Notes: generated by a model from the sequence alone, not told the origin. 33,655 nucleotides of DNA from Candidatus Kaiserbacteria bacterium (GCA_011322135.1 DRNP01000005.1:1-33655), one strand, 5' to 3'; positions 8,145 through 16,028 are shown, counted from the stretch's first letter. Made by a program: numbers and translations.

Positions 8145-9265
8145 AAACATAATAACGGTTAGGAATATAAAGGAACTCTGTAAGCGAAAGCTTGCTTCAG
8201 TGGCGCTCGGTCGAAATGAGTACAGACACTCATTTCGACCCTCGCTTCTTGAAGTAATTACCTGGTGCAGCACTCGTGAGCAATTGCGAGTGGGAAAACT
8301 TGGCTATATGTTCCCGAATTGTCTTACATTGAATTTTTATTTGATGTGAGCCAACCGACCATGAGGTCGGTAGGTATACAAATCGGGGAACTCGTTGGAA
8401 GCAGCTTGGTCGAAAGACCAAAACTGCGTTTGACCAATGGGGCTGGAAATCTCTTGTGATCTGCATTGAGACATAAAATATGTTTCAAGCACAAGAGACA
8501 ATCAGCAGGGAAGTCGGGTATACTTAATAAATGGTTGGTAATCTTTCTAAACTGCAACACGATATACTTATCGGTCTTATACTTGGAGATGGATATCTCG
8601 AGTTTAATGGCTATAAGGGGACACGGTTGCAGGTAAAACAATCGGAGGAAAAGAAAGAGTATGTATTTTGGTTATATGATCATTTTGCAAAACTCACACG
8701 AACTCCTCCGCAACAACGGCGCGACACAATGCAGTGGTATTTTGGTACACAATTTTTTACGGATTTTGAGGAAATACGAAAGAATTTCTACGTAAATCGT
8801 ATAAAACATGTACCGGAAAATATTACTGAATTGTTTCAATCGCCACTAACACTTGCTGTATGGTTCATGGATGATGGACGACTTGACTATAGAGTAAAGT
8901 CACATTATGCCTACCATATCAGTACTGATTCTTTCACAGAGTCAGAGGTGCGACAGTTGCAAGTATTGTTACAAGAAAGATTCGGCATAACAGCAAAAAC
9001 TTATTTGTCGTTATGTCGAGGGAAGCGATATCCGAAGCTTTATATTGGAAAAGAAGGACGTGACATGTTTACAAAAACAGTTGCGCCATATATTCTCCCT
9101 TGCTTCAGTTACAAACTTCCACCAAATATGGAAAGTATATCTTGACCCCTCAGAGACTACACGCCGAGCTCCAATTCTAGTGTGAAAATTAGAATTGGAT
9201 GATGATATAGTCCGATCCTCATAGCGATGTGAGGGCATGTCCAAGCGACATGCCACAACAAGATG
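8145..9265 (+). other. Group I intron in 16S rRNA (about E. coli position 516)
   Basis: The intron separates CTAACTCTGT from GCCAGCAG, between E. coli 16S positions 516 and 517. The 5' exon ends in T and the intron ends in G, as group I chemistry requires. Core elements can be read in order: a P-like AATTGCGAGTGGGAAA (about 8282-8297), a Q-like AATCAGCAGGGAAG (about 8500-8513), an R-like AGACTACACGCC (9153-9164) and an S-like GATATAGTCCG (about 9204-9214). P7 pairs GACTA with TAGTC. P8 is a 10-bp stem (TCCAATTCTA/TAGAATTGGA). Two P9-type hairpins end the intron (CCTCA/TGAGG and GGCATGTC/GACATGCC). The open reading frame lies between Q and R, in the P6 loop. The internal guide sequence for P1 could not be assigned by eye. 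Confidence 0.9.
8531..9145 (+). CDS. LAGLIDADG homing endonuclease in the 16S intron
   Basis: A 204-aa protein with two LAGLIDADG-type helices: LIGLILGDGYLE (catalytic acid D20) and LTLAVWFMDDGRLD (D115). This matches the single-chain, two-motif family in which each motif supplies one metal-binding aspartate. Such enzymes cut intron-less 16S alleles at the insertion site and so spread the intron. The gene is intact and lies wholly within the intron between core elements Q and R, with no Shine-Dalgarno. An intact frame suggests recent activity or maturase function, since endonuclease genes decay quickly without selection. Confidence 0.93.
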   Translation: MVGNLSKLQHDILIGLILGDGYLEFNGYKGTRLQVKQSEEKKEYVFWLYDHFAKLTRTPPQQRRDTMQWYFGTQFFTDFEEIRKNFYVNRIKHVPENITELFQSPLTLAVWFMDDGRLDYRVKSHYAYHISTDSFTESEVRQLQVLLQERFGITAKTYLSLCRGKRYPKLYIGKEGRDMFTKTVAPYILPCFSYKLPPNMESIS

Positions 9266-9293
9266 GCCAGCAGGAGCGGTAATACAGAGGCCC

Positions 9294-9326
<33 letters not shown>

Positions 9327-10327
9327 TGTCTAGGCGGTCATATTAGTCTTTTGTAAAATCCGGGGGCTCAACCTCCGACCTGCAAGAGAAACGGTATGAC
9401 TAGAGGATATGAGAGGTACAGGGAACTCATGGTGTAGGGGTGAAATCCGTTGATATCATGGGGAACACCAAAGGCGAAGGCACTGTACTGGCATATTCCT
9501 GACGCTCACACACGAAAGCCAGGGTAGCGAAGAGGATTAGATACCCTCGTAGTCCTGGCCCTAAACGCTGCTCGCTCGCTTTACGGAGTATCGACCCTCT
9601 GTGAGGCTAAGCTAACGCGGTAAGCGAGCCGCCTGGGTAGTACGAGCGCAAGCTTAAAACTCAAAGGAATAGACGGGGACTCGCACAAGCGGTGGATCAT
9701 GTGGCTTAATTCGTAGCTAAACGAAGAACCTTACCAAGGCTAGAAACCCAACTGCACGCTTCCCGAAAGGGAAGAATCCTTCGAGGGTGTTGGGCAGGTG
9801 ATGCATGGTCGTCGTCAGTTCGTGGTTTGAACTGTTCCCTTCAGTGGGATAACGAACGCAACCCCCGTTGCCTGTTATATATGTCAGGCGAGACTGCTCC
9901 CTCACGGGAGAGGAAGGTGGGGATGACGCCAGATCAGCATGTCCCTTGATGCCTTGGGCTGCACACGTGATACAATGGTTGGTACAGAAAGATGCAATAC
10001 CGTAAGGTGGAGCAAATCTCGAAAACCAGCCTCAGTACGGATTGAGGTCTGCAACCGACCTCATGAAGATGGAATCGCTAGTAATCGTGGGTCAGCTATA
10101 CCACGGTGAATACGTTCTCGAGTCTTGTACTCACCGCCCGTCAAGTCAAGGGAGCTGGGGGTACCCGAAATTCCACCTTGCGTGGAACTACGGTAAATTC
10201 AGTAACAAGGACTAAGTCGTAACAAGGCACGGCTAGCGGAAGCTGGTCGTGGATCATATCCGAATGGAATTGATGACTTTGAAAAAAGCATCTTGTCGAT
10301 TATGTATCTTCGGATACATAGAGGAAT

Positions 10328-10350
10328 GACACTCACCTCTAAATGGTGTC
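10328..10350 (+). other. Hairpin presenting an anti-Shine-Dalgarno-like loop downstream of 16S
   Basis: GACAC (10328-10332) and GTGTC (10346-10350) enclose a 13-nt loop beginning TCACCTCT. That octamer is what one expects at the normal 16S 3' end, but it sits about 80 nt beyond GGATCA. It lies inside the pre-16S trailer. Whether it is part of a mature RNA is unknown. Confidence 0.35.
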
Positions 10351-10410
10351 CGGAAGCCGGAATGCCGTTACCGGTGCTCCTCGGAGTGCTCATATGACAC
10401 TCCGAAGAGC

Positions 10411-10437
10411 GAATAGGCGGAACGCAAGAGAACACAT
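10411..10437 (+). other. 16S precursor processing stem, 3' strand
   Basis: The segment starting GAATAGGCGGAACGC is the reverse complement of 7659-7685 with one mismatch. It closes the pre-16S stem and shows that the transcript extends at least this far. Two further local hairpins precede it in the trailer (TATGTATC-TTCG-GATACATA at about 10300-10319, and TCGGAGTG/CACTCCGA at 10381-10405). Confidence 0.85.
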
Positions 10438-10444
10438 ACAAAAA

Positions 10445-10470
10445 GCGCGCGACTACGTCGCGTGTTTTTT
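10445..10470 (+). terminator. Intrinsic terminator of the 16S transcript
   Basis: A nine-pair stem (GCGCGCGAC/GTCGCGTGT, with two G-T pairs and loop TAC) is followed directly by TTTTT. It lies just after the processing stem, so the 16S transcript ends here and is not linked to 23S. Confidence 0.85.
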
Positions 10471-10616
10471 GGTGCAGTTGAAAAAAATATGACATGTTTC
10501 AATAGCTACATCTAAATGGGGGTTTTGTACCTATTCAGGGGTACAAGACCAGATAACTCAATTATTAAGAGTTTAGTATTACAACTATTTTGAACTGTGG
10601 CCTTGTGAGCGGAAAA

Positions 10617-10641
10617 GTGAGTGAGGTTAAACCTCACTCAC
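10617..10641. repeat. 11-bp perfect inverted repeat in the 16S-tRNA spacer
   Basis: GTGAGTGAGGT (10617-10627), spacer TAA and ACCTCACTCAC (10631-10641). There is no T-run on the plus strand; a TTTT follows on the minus strand. The rest of the 10471-10794 spacer holds no gene I can support, only another small hairpin TTGTACC/GGTACAA (10525-10546). Confidence 0.6.
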
Positions 10642-10794
10642 CTAATAAATAAGTAAGATTGATTTTATATAAAATATAACAAGCACAAGTGTGAAAGTTT
10701 AATATTTACTCTCTTGTGTGCTGAATAAACGATGTTATTTTCGTAGGGAAAATCATGTTGATACTCCTTAGAACTGGCATCACATCTAAATATT

Positions 10795-10803
10795 TGTTAG
10801 TAT
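10795..10803 (+). promoter_or_regulatory. Predicted tRNA-Ile promoter (extended -10)
   Basis: The extended -10 TGTTAGTAT lies 10 nt before the tRNA 5' end, so transcription would start only a few bases upstream of the tRNA. The hexamer TAGTAT is the same as in the 16S promoter. Confidence 0.5.
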
Positions 10804-10813
10804 CGGCTGATAT

Positions 10814-10887
10814 GCGAGTGTAGCTCAGGTGGTTAGAGCACTCCCCTGATAAGGGAGAGGTCCCAGGTTCGAGTCCTGGCACTCGCA
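10814..10887 (+). tRNA. tRNA-Ile (anticodon GAT)
   Basis: A complete cloverleaf. The acceptor is GCGAGTG/CACTCGC with discriminator A, and the D arm TAGCTCAGGTGGTTAGAGCA is normal. The anticodon arm is CTCCC-CTGATAA-GGGAG with anticodon GAT, and the T arm is CCAGG-TTCGAGT-CCTGG. The 3' CCA is not encoded. In canonical rRNA operons tRNA-Ile(GAT) follows 16S directly. Here it is separated by the 16S terminator and has its own promoter, so it looks like a dismantled operon. Confidence 0.97.
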
Positions 10888-10945
10888 CAAAAATAACGAG
10901 CACGATGCGGATGCATCGGGCGAATGTATTTTTGTAGCGTGTGAC

Positions 10946-11073
10946 GGACTCGAACCGAGTCGTCGCGAAGCCAGGCGAGCAAAGCGAGCCTGTGACGACG
11001 AGTGGGGGTAGAGGGAGCGAGGTTTTTATGAACGCAAAGCGTGAAATAAAAACCCGCGAGAGTGACCGAGTCC
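10946..11073. other. Structured non-coding segment after tRNA-Ile
   Basis: Several nested complementary segments are visible: an outer GGACTCG (10946-10952)/CGAGTCC (11067-11073), a GTCGTC...CAGGC/GCCTG...GACGAC arm, and a GGTTTTTAT...ACGC/GCGT...ATAAAAACC arm (about 11021-11053). Together they could fold as a three-way junction of about 130 nt. No promoter is obvious. It could be a structured RNA, a tRNA trailer, or a composite of palindromic repeats. Nothing else in 10888-11200 looks like a gene. Confidence 0.4.
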
Positions 11074-11206
11074 TAAACAATGCAGGCACCAAAAATAAAA
11101 TAAAGAAAGCATGAAGGTGCGTTTGTGTCGCGCTCGCTTCGCTCGCGCGATTTGTGCATACAAAACTTTTCCACTGTACAAAGGTATGGACAACTCAGCA
11201 TTACTG

Positions 11207-11212
11207 TATACT
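11207..11212 (+). promoter_or_regulatory. -10 box of the PrcB-like gene
   Basis: TATACT ends 6 nt before ATG 11219, the same spacing as in front of secD. No good -35 lies at 17 bp. This arrangement predicts a leaderless message and supports the ATG 11219 start. Confidence 0.5.
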
Positions 11213-11218
11213 AAAGAT

Positions 11219-11737
11219 ATGAAAAAAGATTTACTTATCCTTGCTGGAATATCAATTGGTGCTATTGCACTTGGTTCTGTTCTATTTATTTATGGGTACA
11301 ATTCAAGTGAGTCTCTTGCATCCGGTAACGCGTCATCTGAGCTTGCTGTTGTTACGAGAGGAGTAAATGCACCTGTAGTTGCCAGAAAAAACTTTGTCAT
11401 TAAAAATGAAAAGGACTTAAAAAAATTATGGGCTTTTTTGTATGGAGATACTCCCACCACCCCAAAGTTACCGTCAGTTGATTTTTCGCGTCAGGAAGTT
11501 ATTGCTGTGTTTGCCGGTGAAAAACCGACAGGAGGGTACGTCATCTCGGTATCCGGTATAAAGAATTCTTCAAGTCATCGTGTCGTTGTCGTAACGATAG
11601 ATGAACCTGATCCTGCCTGTAATGCAAAAAAAGAGCAGACAAGCCCGTACGAAATTGTAACGATACCATCTTCAACGTTACCGCTCACTCACAAGGATAC
11701 TGTCATGACAAAGACTTGTACGGGTTCGCAAAGCTAG
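11219..11737 (+). CDS. Membrane-anchored PrcB-like domain protein
   Basis: A 172-aa protein with one N-terminal membrane anchor (residues 5-27) and an extracytoplasmic domain. Its core FAGEKPTGGYVISVSGI (98-114) and late PYEIVTIP (143-150) match the C-terminal domain of PrcB-family proteins, which in spirochaetes form a complex with the PrtP protease. The start ATG 11219 (MKKDLLILAGISIG) is chosen because the 36 extra residues in the ORF track read through a GC-rich palindromic stretch and because a -10 box ends 6 nt upstream. The function here is unknown. A role in binding or stabilising an exported protease is possible but is inference. It stands alone between the tRNA region and murD. Confidence 0.6.
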   Translation: MKKDLLILAGISIGAIALGSVLFIYGYNSSESLASGNASSELAVVTRGVNAPVVARKNFVIKNEKDLKKLWAFLYGDTPTTPKLPSVDFSRQEVIAVFAGEKPTGGYVISVSGIKNSSSHRVVVVTIDEPDPACNAKKEQTSPYEIVTIPSSTLPLTHKDTVMTKTCTGSQS

Positions 11738-11807
11738 TACAAAGTTTTGTTTGGTGTAGAACCGGTCATTTTTTGTAGGTCTAATTTAAAGATATATAAT
11801 CAGTAAT

Positions 11808-11834
11808 ATCAGATATCTGATTTTCTGGTATTCT
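11808..11834 (+). promoter_or_regulatory. murD extended -10 promoter with upstream palindrome
   Basis: The extended -10 box TGGTATTCT (11826-11834) precedes murD. A perfect 14-bp palindrome ATCAGATATCTGAT (11808-11821) occupies the place of the -35 region, so it could be a regulator site. From this promoter, ATG 11843 is 8 nt downstream (leaderless), while ATG 11837 is only 2 nt away. Confidence 0.5.
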
Positions 11835-11842
11835 ATATGTAT

Positions 11843-13159
11843 ATGGATGTATCTTCTTTTTTTCATGGTAAGCGCATAACAGTGATGGGTTTGGGGCTTC
11901 TCGGGCGTGGTGTGGGAGATGTGAAATATCTTGCGGAGAGTGGAGCAGAGCTTATAGTTACCGATTTAAAATCGAAAGAACAACTTGCCGAGTCACTGGA
12001 GCAGCTAAAGTCTTTCCCGGATATTACTTTTGTTCTCGGAGAGCATAAGCTCGAAGATTTTCGAGACCGCGACTTTATACTGAAAGCGGCGGGTGTCCCC
12101 ATTGATTCTCCTTATATTGATGAAGCGAGAAAAAATAATATTTCGGTTAGGATGAGCGCGGATCTTTTCATGGAACTTTCAGGAGTTACATCTATAGGCA
12201 TTACAGGCACGCGAGGTAAATCTACCGTTACGCACATGCTTTATGAGATACTTAAAGAAAGCGGTATAAAAGTATTGCTTGGTGGAAATGTACGCGGAGT
12301 TTCAACTCTATCGCTTTTATCAGAAGCAACTCCCGAACACATAGCTGTGCTTGAGCTCGATTCATGGCAATGTCAGGGTCTTGGTGAAGCTAATATTTCA
12401 GCAGAGACCGCAGTATTTACAACTTTTTATCCGGACCATACAAATTATTATAAAAATGATAAAGGTAAATATCTTGCAGATAAATCAAATATTTTTTTGT
12501 ACCAGAGTCCGGACGATATTTTTGTAATGGGAAGCCAGTGTGCCCCGATACTTATTGAGGCGTACGGCGAGCACATTGTTGGGAATACAGTTATTGCAGA
12601 TGAAAATACCCTGCCAAAGGATTGGAAGCTTGCAATTCCGGGGAAACACAATCGCTATGATGCCGGAATCGCGCTCGCTGTCGCTCGCGCGCAAAATGTC
12701 GATGATAGTGTCAGTAAAAGAGTGCTTGAAAATTTCAATGGCGTACCTGGTCGACTTGAGAAAATTGCGGAAAAAAATGGGGTTGTATTTTACAATGACA
12801 CAACAGCAACAACGCCGGAGGCAACTCTCTCTGCGCTATCGGCACTGAATCCGAAACACACTGTATTGATTATGGGCGGTTCTGATAAAGAGCTGGACAT
12901 GAGTATTCTTTCTGCAAAACTTCCGGAAGTAAAATATGTCGCATTTCTCGCAGGAAGTGGCACAAATTTAATGCACGTAGATTTTCCGAACACCAAAATA
13001 TTTGATTCTCTAAAAGAAGCTTTTGCAGACGCACTATCACATGCTTCTAGTGGAGATTCTGTTATTCTTTCGCCGGCTTTCGCATCTTTCGGAATGTTTG
13101 AAAATGAATTTGACCGCGGTGATAAGTTTGTGGAGATTGTAAAAGAATACACTGCATGA
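11843..13159 (+). CDS. murD: UDP-MurNAc-L-alanine:D-glutamate ligase
   Basis: MurD adds D-glutamate to UDP-MurNAc-L-Ala in cytoplasmic peptidoglycan precursor synthesis. The N-terminal Rossmann motif is MGLGLLGRG. The ATP-binding P-loop is GITGTRGKSTVTHML (family consensus TxGKT/S), followed by VLELDSWQCQGL at the catalytic ELSSFQL position. The C-terminal domain has YNDTTATTPEATLSAL and IMGGSDKELDM. The length of about 438 aa is normal. The start is placed at ATG 11843 from the extended -10 box; ATG 11837 is the alternative and adds two residues. The stop overlaps murI by 4 bp (ATGA), and pairing MurD with the enzyme that makes its substrate D-Glu is functionally sensible. Confidence 0.95.
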   Translation: MDVSSFFHGKRITVMGLGLLGRGVGDVKYLAESGAELIVTDLKSKEQLAESLEQLKSFPDITFVLGEHKLEDFRDRDFILKAAGVPIDSPYIDEARKNNISVRMSADLFMELSGVTSIGITGTRGKSTVTHMLYEILKESGIKVLLGGNVRGVSTLSLLSEATPEHIAVLELDSWQCQGLGEANISAETAVFTTFYPDHTNYYKNDKGKYLADKSNIFLYQSPDDIFVMGSQCAPILIEAYGEHIVGNTVIADENTLPKDWKLAIPGKHNRYDAGIALAVARAQNVDDSVSKRVLENFNGVPGRLEKIAEKNGVVFYNDTTATTPEATLSALSALNPKHTVLIMGGSDKELDMSILSAKLPEVKYVAFLAGSGTNLMHVDFPNTKIFDSLKEAFADALSHASSGDSVILSPAFASFGMFENEFDRGDKFVEIVKEYTA

Positions 13160-13923
13160 TCGGTCTTTTTGATTCCGGATCAGGAGGATTGTCTGTATTG
13201 CGTGAAGTTCATAAGCATTTGCCGGAAGCGGACATACTTTATCTTGGTGACATAAAAAATGCTCCATATGGAGAAAAAGCACCTGAAAAATTGTTTACGC
13301 TTACAATAAACGCGATACGTTTTTTACAGAGCAGTGGTGCTTCGAGTATTATTTCAGCATGTAACAGTGTTTCGGCTTCTTTAGTTGTATCACTTTTTGA
13401 TACTTTAAATCTAGAGAATAATCATCTGATAGAGATGGTTGGTCCTACTGTAAGTTATTTTCGTAACAATGATGAAAGTGTTTTTGTATGTGCGACTCCG
13501 GCAACTGTTCGAGCAGGTCTTTATAGAAACGGTTTTAACATGATAGGAAAAACTTTTTCGGAAGTTGTTATCCCCGGGCTTGCAAGCGCCATTGAGTTTG
13601 GTGCAACAGATATGGAAATTGAAAGAATTATAAGGAACTCATTTAAGGGAGTGTCTTATAATTCTTTTGATACTCTTGTGCTCGGTTGCACACATTATCC
13701 GCTCGTAACACATATATTCGAAAGAGTGTTTGGAGATAGCATAAGAATATTCAATCCGGCGGAAGCTGTAGCGAATCGAGCAAAAGAGAGATTTTTAAAA
13801 ACCGAAAAAGGAAATGGTATTTTAAGGTTTGCAATTACAAAAGATTCGGAATTGTTTCGTACACGAGTAGCTGAATTTTTCCCGGAAAATGTAGGTACTG
13901 TGGAAGTGGTATCTATGAAATAG
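13156..13923 (+). CDS. murI: Glutamate racemase
   Basis: MurI converts L- to D-glutamate for the MurD step. The N-terminal signature is IGLFDSGSGGLSVL. The two catalytic cysteines are present: C69 in ACNSVSA (consensus ACNTASA) and C177 in LGCTHYP. The 255-aa length fits the family. Its ATG lies in the murD stop (ATGA), so it should be translationally coupled, giving a two-gene unit for D-Glu production and use. The 115 bp after it are AT-rich and contain the murC promoter region. Confidence 0.95.
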   Translation: MIGLFDSGSGGLSVLREVHKHLPEADILYLGDIKNAPYGEKAPEKLFTLTINAIRFLQSSGASSIISACNSVSASLVVSLFDTLNLENNHLIEMVGPTVSYFRNNDESVFVCATPATVRAGLYRNGFNMIGKTFSEVVIPGLASAIEFGATDMEIERIIRNSFKGVSYNSFDTLVLGCTHYPLVTHIFERVFGDSIRIFNPAEAVANRAKERFLKTEKGNGILRFAITKDSELFRTRVAEFFPENVGTVEVVSMK

Positions 13924-14038
13924 TATTGATTTCATAAAATATCTTTTAGTCGGTATTTTTATTATATTTTGTGTTTGGTGGTAGAGTAGTGTTAGTGGAT
14001 GTTGCCACGCGATGTAGTTTTTAATTGTATAAAAATAT

Positions 14039-15346
14039 ATGGATAAATTGATTTTCAATAAAATCAAAAAAGCTTATTTTATAGGTATTGGTGGCATCGG
14101 TATGAGTGCGTTGGCACAGCTGTTTAAACATAATGGCATTGTTGTTGCAGGTTCTGACCGAGAGAGTAGTCCCGTAACAAATCTACTGGAGCAAAAAGGA
14201 ATCGTTGTTACTTTTGGGCAGAGAATAGATAACGTACAAAAAGATGCGGACGTTATTGTTTACAGTGATGCGATAGAAGATGCGGAGCCGGATTTTATGA
14301 ATTCTGTTCGAGCGCTCGGTATCCCGACACGTTCTTATTTCCAGATGCTCGGTGCAGTGTCTGCGGAAAAGCGTACGTTTGCTGTCGCCGGAACGCATGG
14401 GAAAACAACCACCACTGGCATGCTGGCAAAAATACTTATTGACGCAGGCGTAGCTCCGACCGTTGTCGTCGGTAGTATTGTAAAAGATTTCGGGAGCAAC
14501 TACGTGGCGGGGAGCTCGAATAATTTTGTGGTAGAGGCGTGTGAGTACCACAATCATTTGTTGGAGTTTTCTCCGGAAGTTCTTGTAATAAATAATCTCG
14601 AGTGGGATCACACGGATTTTTTCCCGACACTTTCAGATTTACAAGAAACGTTCCGTAAAGCAATTTCAAAAGTACCTGCTAACGGTGTTATTGTAACCGA
14701 TATAAAAAATCCAAATATCGCTCCGCTTTTGGCATCTGTAGAAGCCGGTCGGGTTATAGATTACACAAAAGAGCCGGAGTACGCTCTTTTGTTACCGGGT
14801 GAGTTCAATCAGATGAATGCCAGAGCGGCTTCTGCAGCAGCACGTATCGCCATACCGAATATTACAGACGAAGCTATCGAGTCATCGCTTAAGACTTTTC
14901 ATGGTACGTGGCGCAGGTTTGAATACAAAGGGAAGACAATGCAAGGTGCAGATGTCTACGATGACTATGCGCATCACCCGACGGCAATTAAAAAGACAAT
15001 ACATGCACTTCGAGAAAAAACAACCGGAAAAGTTTTTGTTGCATTTCACCCGCATCTTTTTAGTCGCACGCGAGACCTTTTTGAAGATTTTGCAAATGCT
15101 TTTGGTGAAGCGGACAAAGTATTCATTGCTCCGATTTATTCCGCGCGCGAAAAAGATGACGGTACTGTTTCAAACGAAACACTCGCTTCTCGCATTTGTG
15201 AAAATGGAGTTGATGCGAAGGCGCTTGATTTTGACGAAATAAAAGCGGAGTTTTTAAAAGCAAAACAAGGAGATGTCGTTATGACAATGGGTGCAGGTGA
15301 TATTTATAAAGTGGCGGATAATATTGTTTCAAATAAATATGAATAA
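14039..15346 (+). CDS. murC: UDP-N-acetylmuramate:L-alanine ligase
   Basis: MurC starts the peptide stem of peptidoglycan by adding L-alanine to UDP-MurNAc. The order of motifs is typical: FIGIGGIGMSALAQL (N-terminal Rossmann), AGTHGKTTTTGML (P-loop), the substrate-site segment EYHNHLLEF then NLEWDHTDFF, and DDYAHHPTAIKKTI, with VAFHPHLFSRTRDLF in the C-terminal domain. Its length is 435 aa. A TATAAA box ends 5 nt before the ATG, so the message may be leaderless; no Shine-Dalgarno is present. rsmI starts inside its last codons. Confidence 0.96.
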   Translation: MDKLIFNKIKKAYFIGIGGIGMSALAQLFKHNGIVVAGSDRESSPVTNLLEQKGIVVTFGQRIDNVQKDADVIVYSDAIEDAEPDFMNSVRALGIPTRSYFQMLGAVSAEKRTFAVAGTHGKTTTTGMLAKILIDAGVAPTVVVGSIVKDFGSNYVAGSSNNFVVEACEYHNHLLEFSPEVLVINNLEWDHTDFFPTLSDLQETFRKAISKVPANGVIVTDIKNPNIAPLLASVEAGRVIDYTKEPEYALLLPGEFNQMNARAASAAARIAIPNITDEAIESSLKTFHGTWRRFEYKGKTMQGADVYDDYAHHPTAIKKTIHALREKTTGKVFVAFHPHLFSRTRDLFEDFANAFGEADKVFIAPIYSAREKDDGTVSNETLASRICENGVDAKALDFDEIKAEFLKAKQGDVVMTMGAGDIYKVADNIVSNKYE

Positions 15347-16016
15347 ACTTTCGATAGTTGCAACGCCGATAGGAAATCTGGGAGATATCACATTGCGCGC
15401 TCTCGATATTCTTCGAGAAACCGATGTGATTGCTTGCGAAGACACTCGTGTGACGGCAAAACTTCTCGCGCATTATAATATAAAAAAACCGTTGGTTATT
15501 TTTCATGCAAGGAATGCGCGTGTTGCTGGGGTGCGCATTTTAGAGCTTTTATCAGAAGGGAAAAATATCGCACTTGTTACAGACGCAGGAACCCCGGGGG
15601 TGTCCGACCCCGGTTCGGCGCTCGTCGGGCTAGTGCGCTCAAAGTTGCCCGATATTGTTATTGAAGCAATCCCCGGAGCTTCGGCTCTCGTTACCGCGCT
15701 TTCCGTTTCGGGAGTTCAGATTTCAGAGTTTACTTTTTTGGGATTTTTACCGCACAAAAAAGGACGGCAAACACTTTTTGCTGAAATAGCGGAAGCGTCG
15801 AGAGCATATGTATTTTACGAATCACCTCATCGAATAGAAAAGGCATTAGCTTCACTTGTCGACGTCCTTTCTGAAGAACGTCGTATTGTGGTTGCGCGAG
15901 AACTTACAAAAATATACGAGAGTGTGGTGTCTGGAAGCGCTTTGGAAGTTTCATCATATTTTAGCAGTCACCCAGACGAAGTACGTGGTGAGTTTGTAGT
16001 CATTGTTGCTCCGTAG
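15339..16016 (+). CDS. rsmI: 16S rRNA (cytidine-1402 2'-O)-methyltransferase
   Basis: RsmI methylates the ribose of C1402 in the 16S decoding centre using SAM. The 225-aa protein shows the tetrapyrrole-methylase fold with LSIVATPIGNLGDITLRAL at the N-terminus, IACEDTRVTAKLL, LVTDAGTPGVSDPG, AIPGASALVTALSVSG and FLGFLPHKKGRQ. All are diagnostic of RsmI. I start it at ATG 15339 (MNKLSIVATPIG); the 16 extra residues of the ORF track lie inside murC. It overlaps murC by 8 bp and so depends on murC transcription. Confidence 0.96.
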   Translation: MNKLSIVATPIGNLGDITLRALDILRETDVIACEDTRVTAKLLAHYNIKKPLVIFHARNARVAGVRILELLSEGKNIALVTDAGTPGVSDPGSALVGLVRSKLPDIVIEAIPGASALVTALSVSGVQISEFTFLGFLPHKKGRQTLFAEIAEASRAYVFYESPHRIEKALASLVDVLSEERRIVVARELTKIYESVVSGSALEVSSYFSSHPDEVRGEFVVIVAP

Positions 16017-16028
16017 TAAACTATTTTT

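Noticed and set aside
7686-8641. Several reverse ORFs across the 5' half of 16S and the intron
   Set aside because: They overlap rRNA and intron core sequence and match no family.
9717-10495. Reverse ORFs of 62 and 98 aa over the 16S 3' half
   Set aside because: Shadow frames of rRNA with no coding signal.
10935-10970. GGACTCGAACC resembles the T arm of a tRNA on the reverse strand
   Set aside because: No matching acceptor, anticodon or D arm can be placed; it is better explained as one arm of a local hairpin.
10706-11092. Reverse ORF of 128 aa containing VRVPGLEPGTSPLSGECSNHLSYTR
   Set aside because: It is the antisense translation of tRNA-Ile, a well-known spurious ORF type.
11111-11218. 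N-terminal 36 residues of the 11111 ORF (MKVRLCRARFARAICAYK...)
   Set aside because: They translate a GC-rich palindromic spacer; the -10 box and membrane anchor support ATG 11219.
12660-12695. GCGCTCGCTGTCGCTCGCGCGC in murD as another palindrome
   Set aside because: The arms do not pair well; it is a direct-repeat-like stretch encoding the normal MurD alanine-rich helix.
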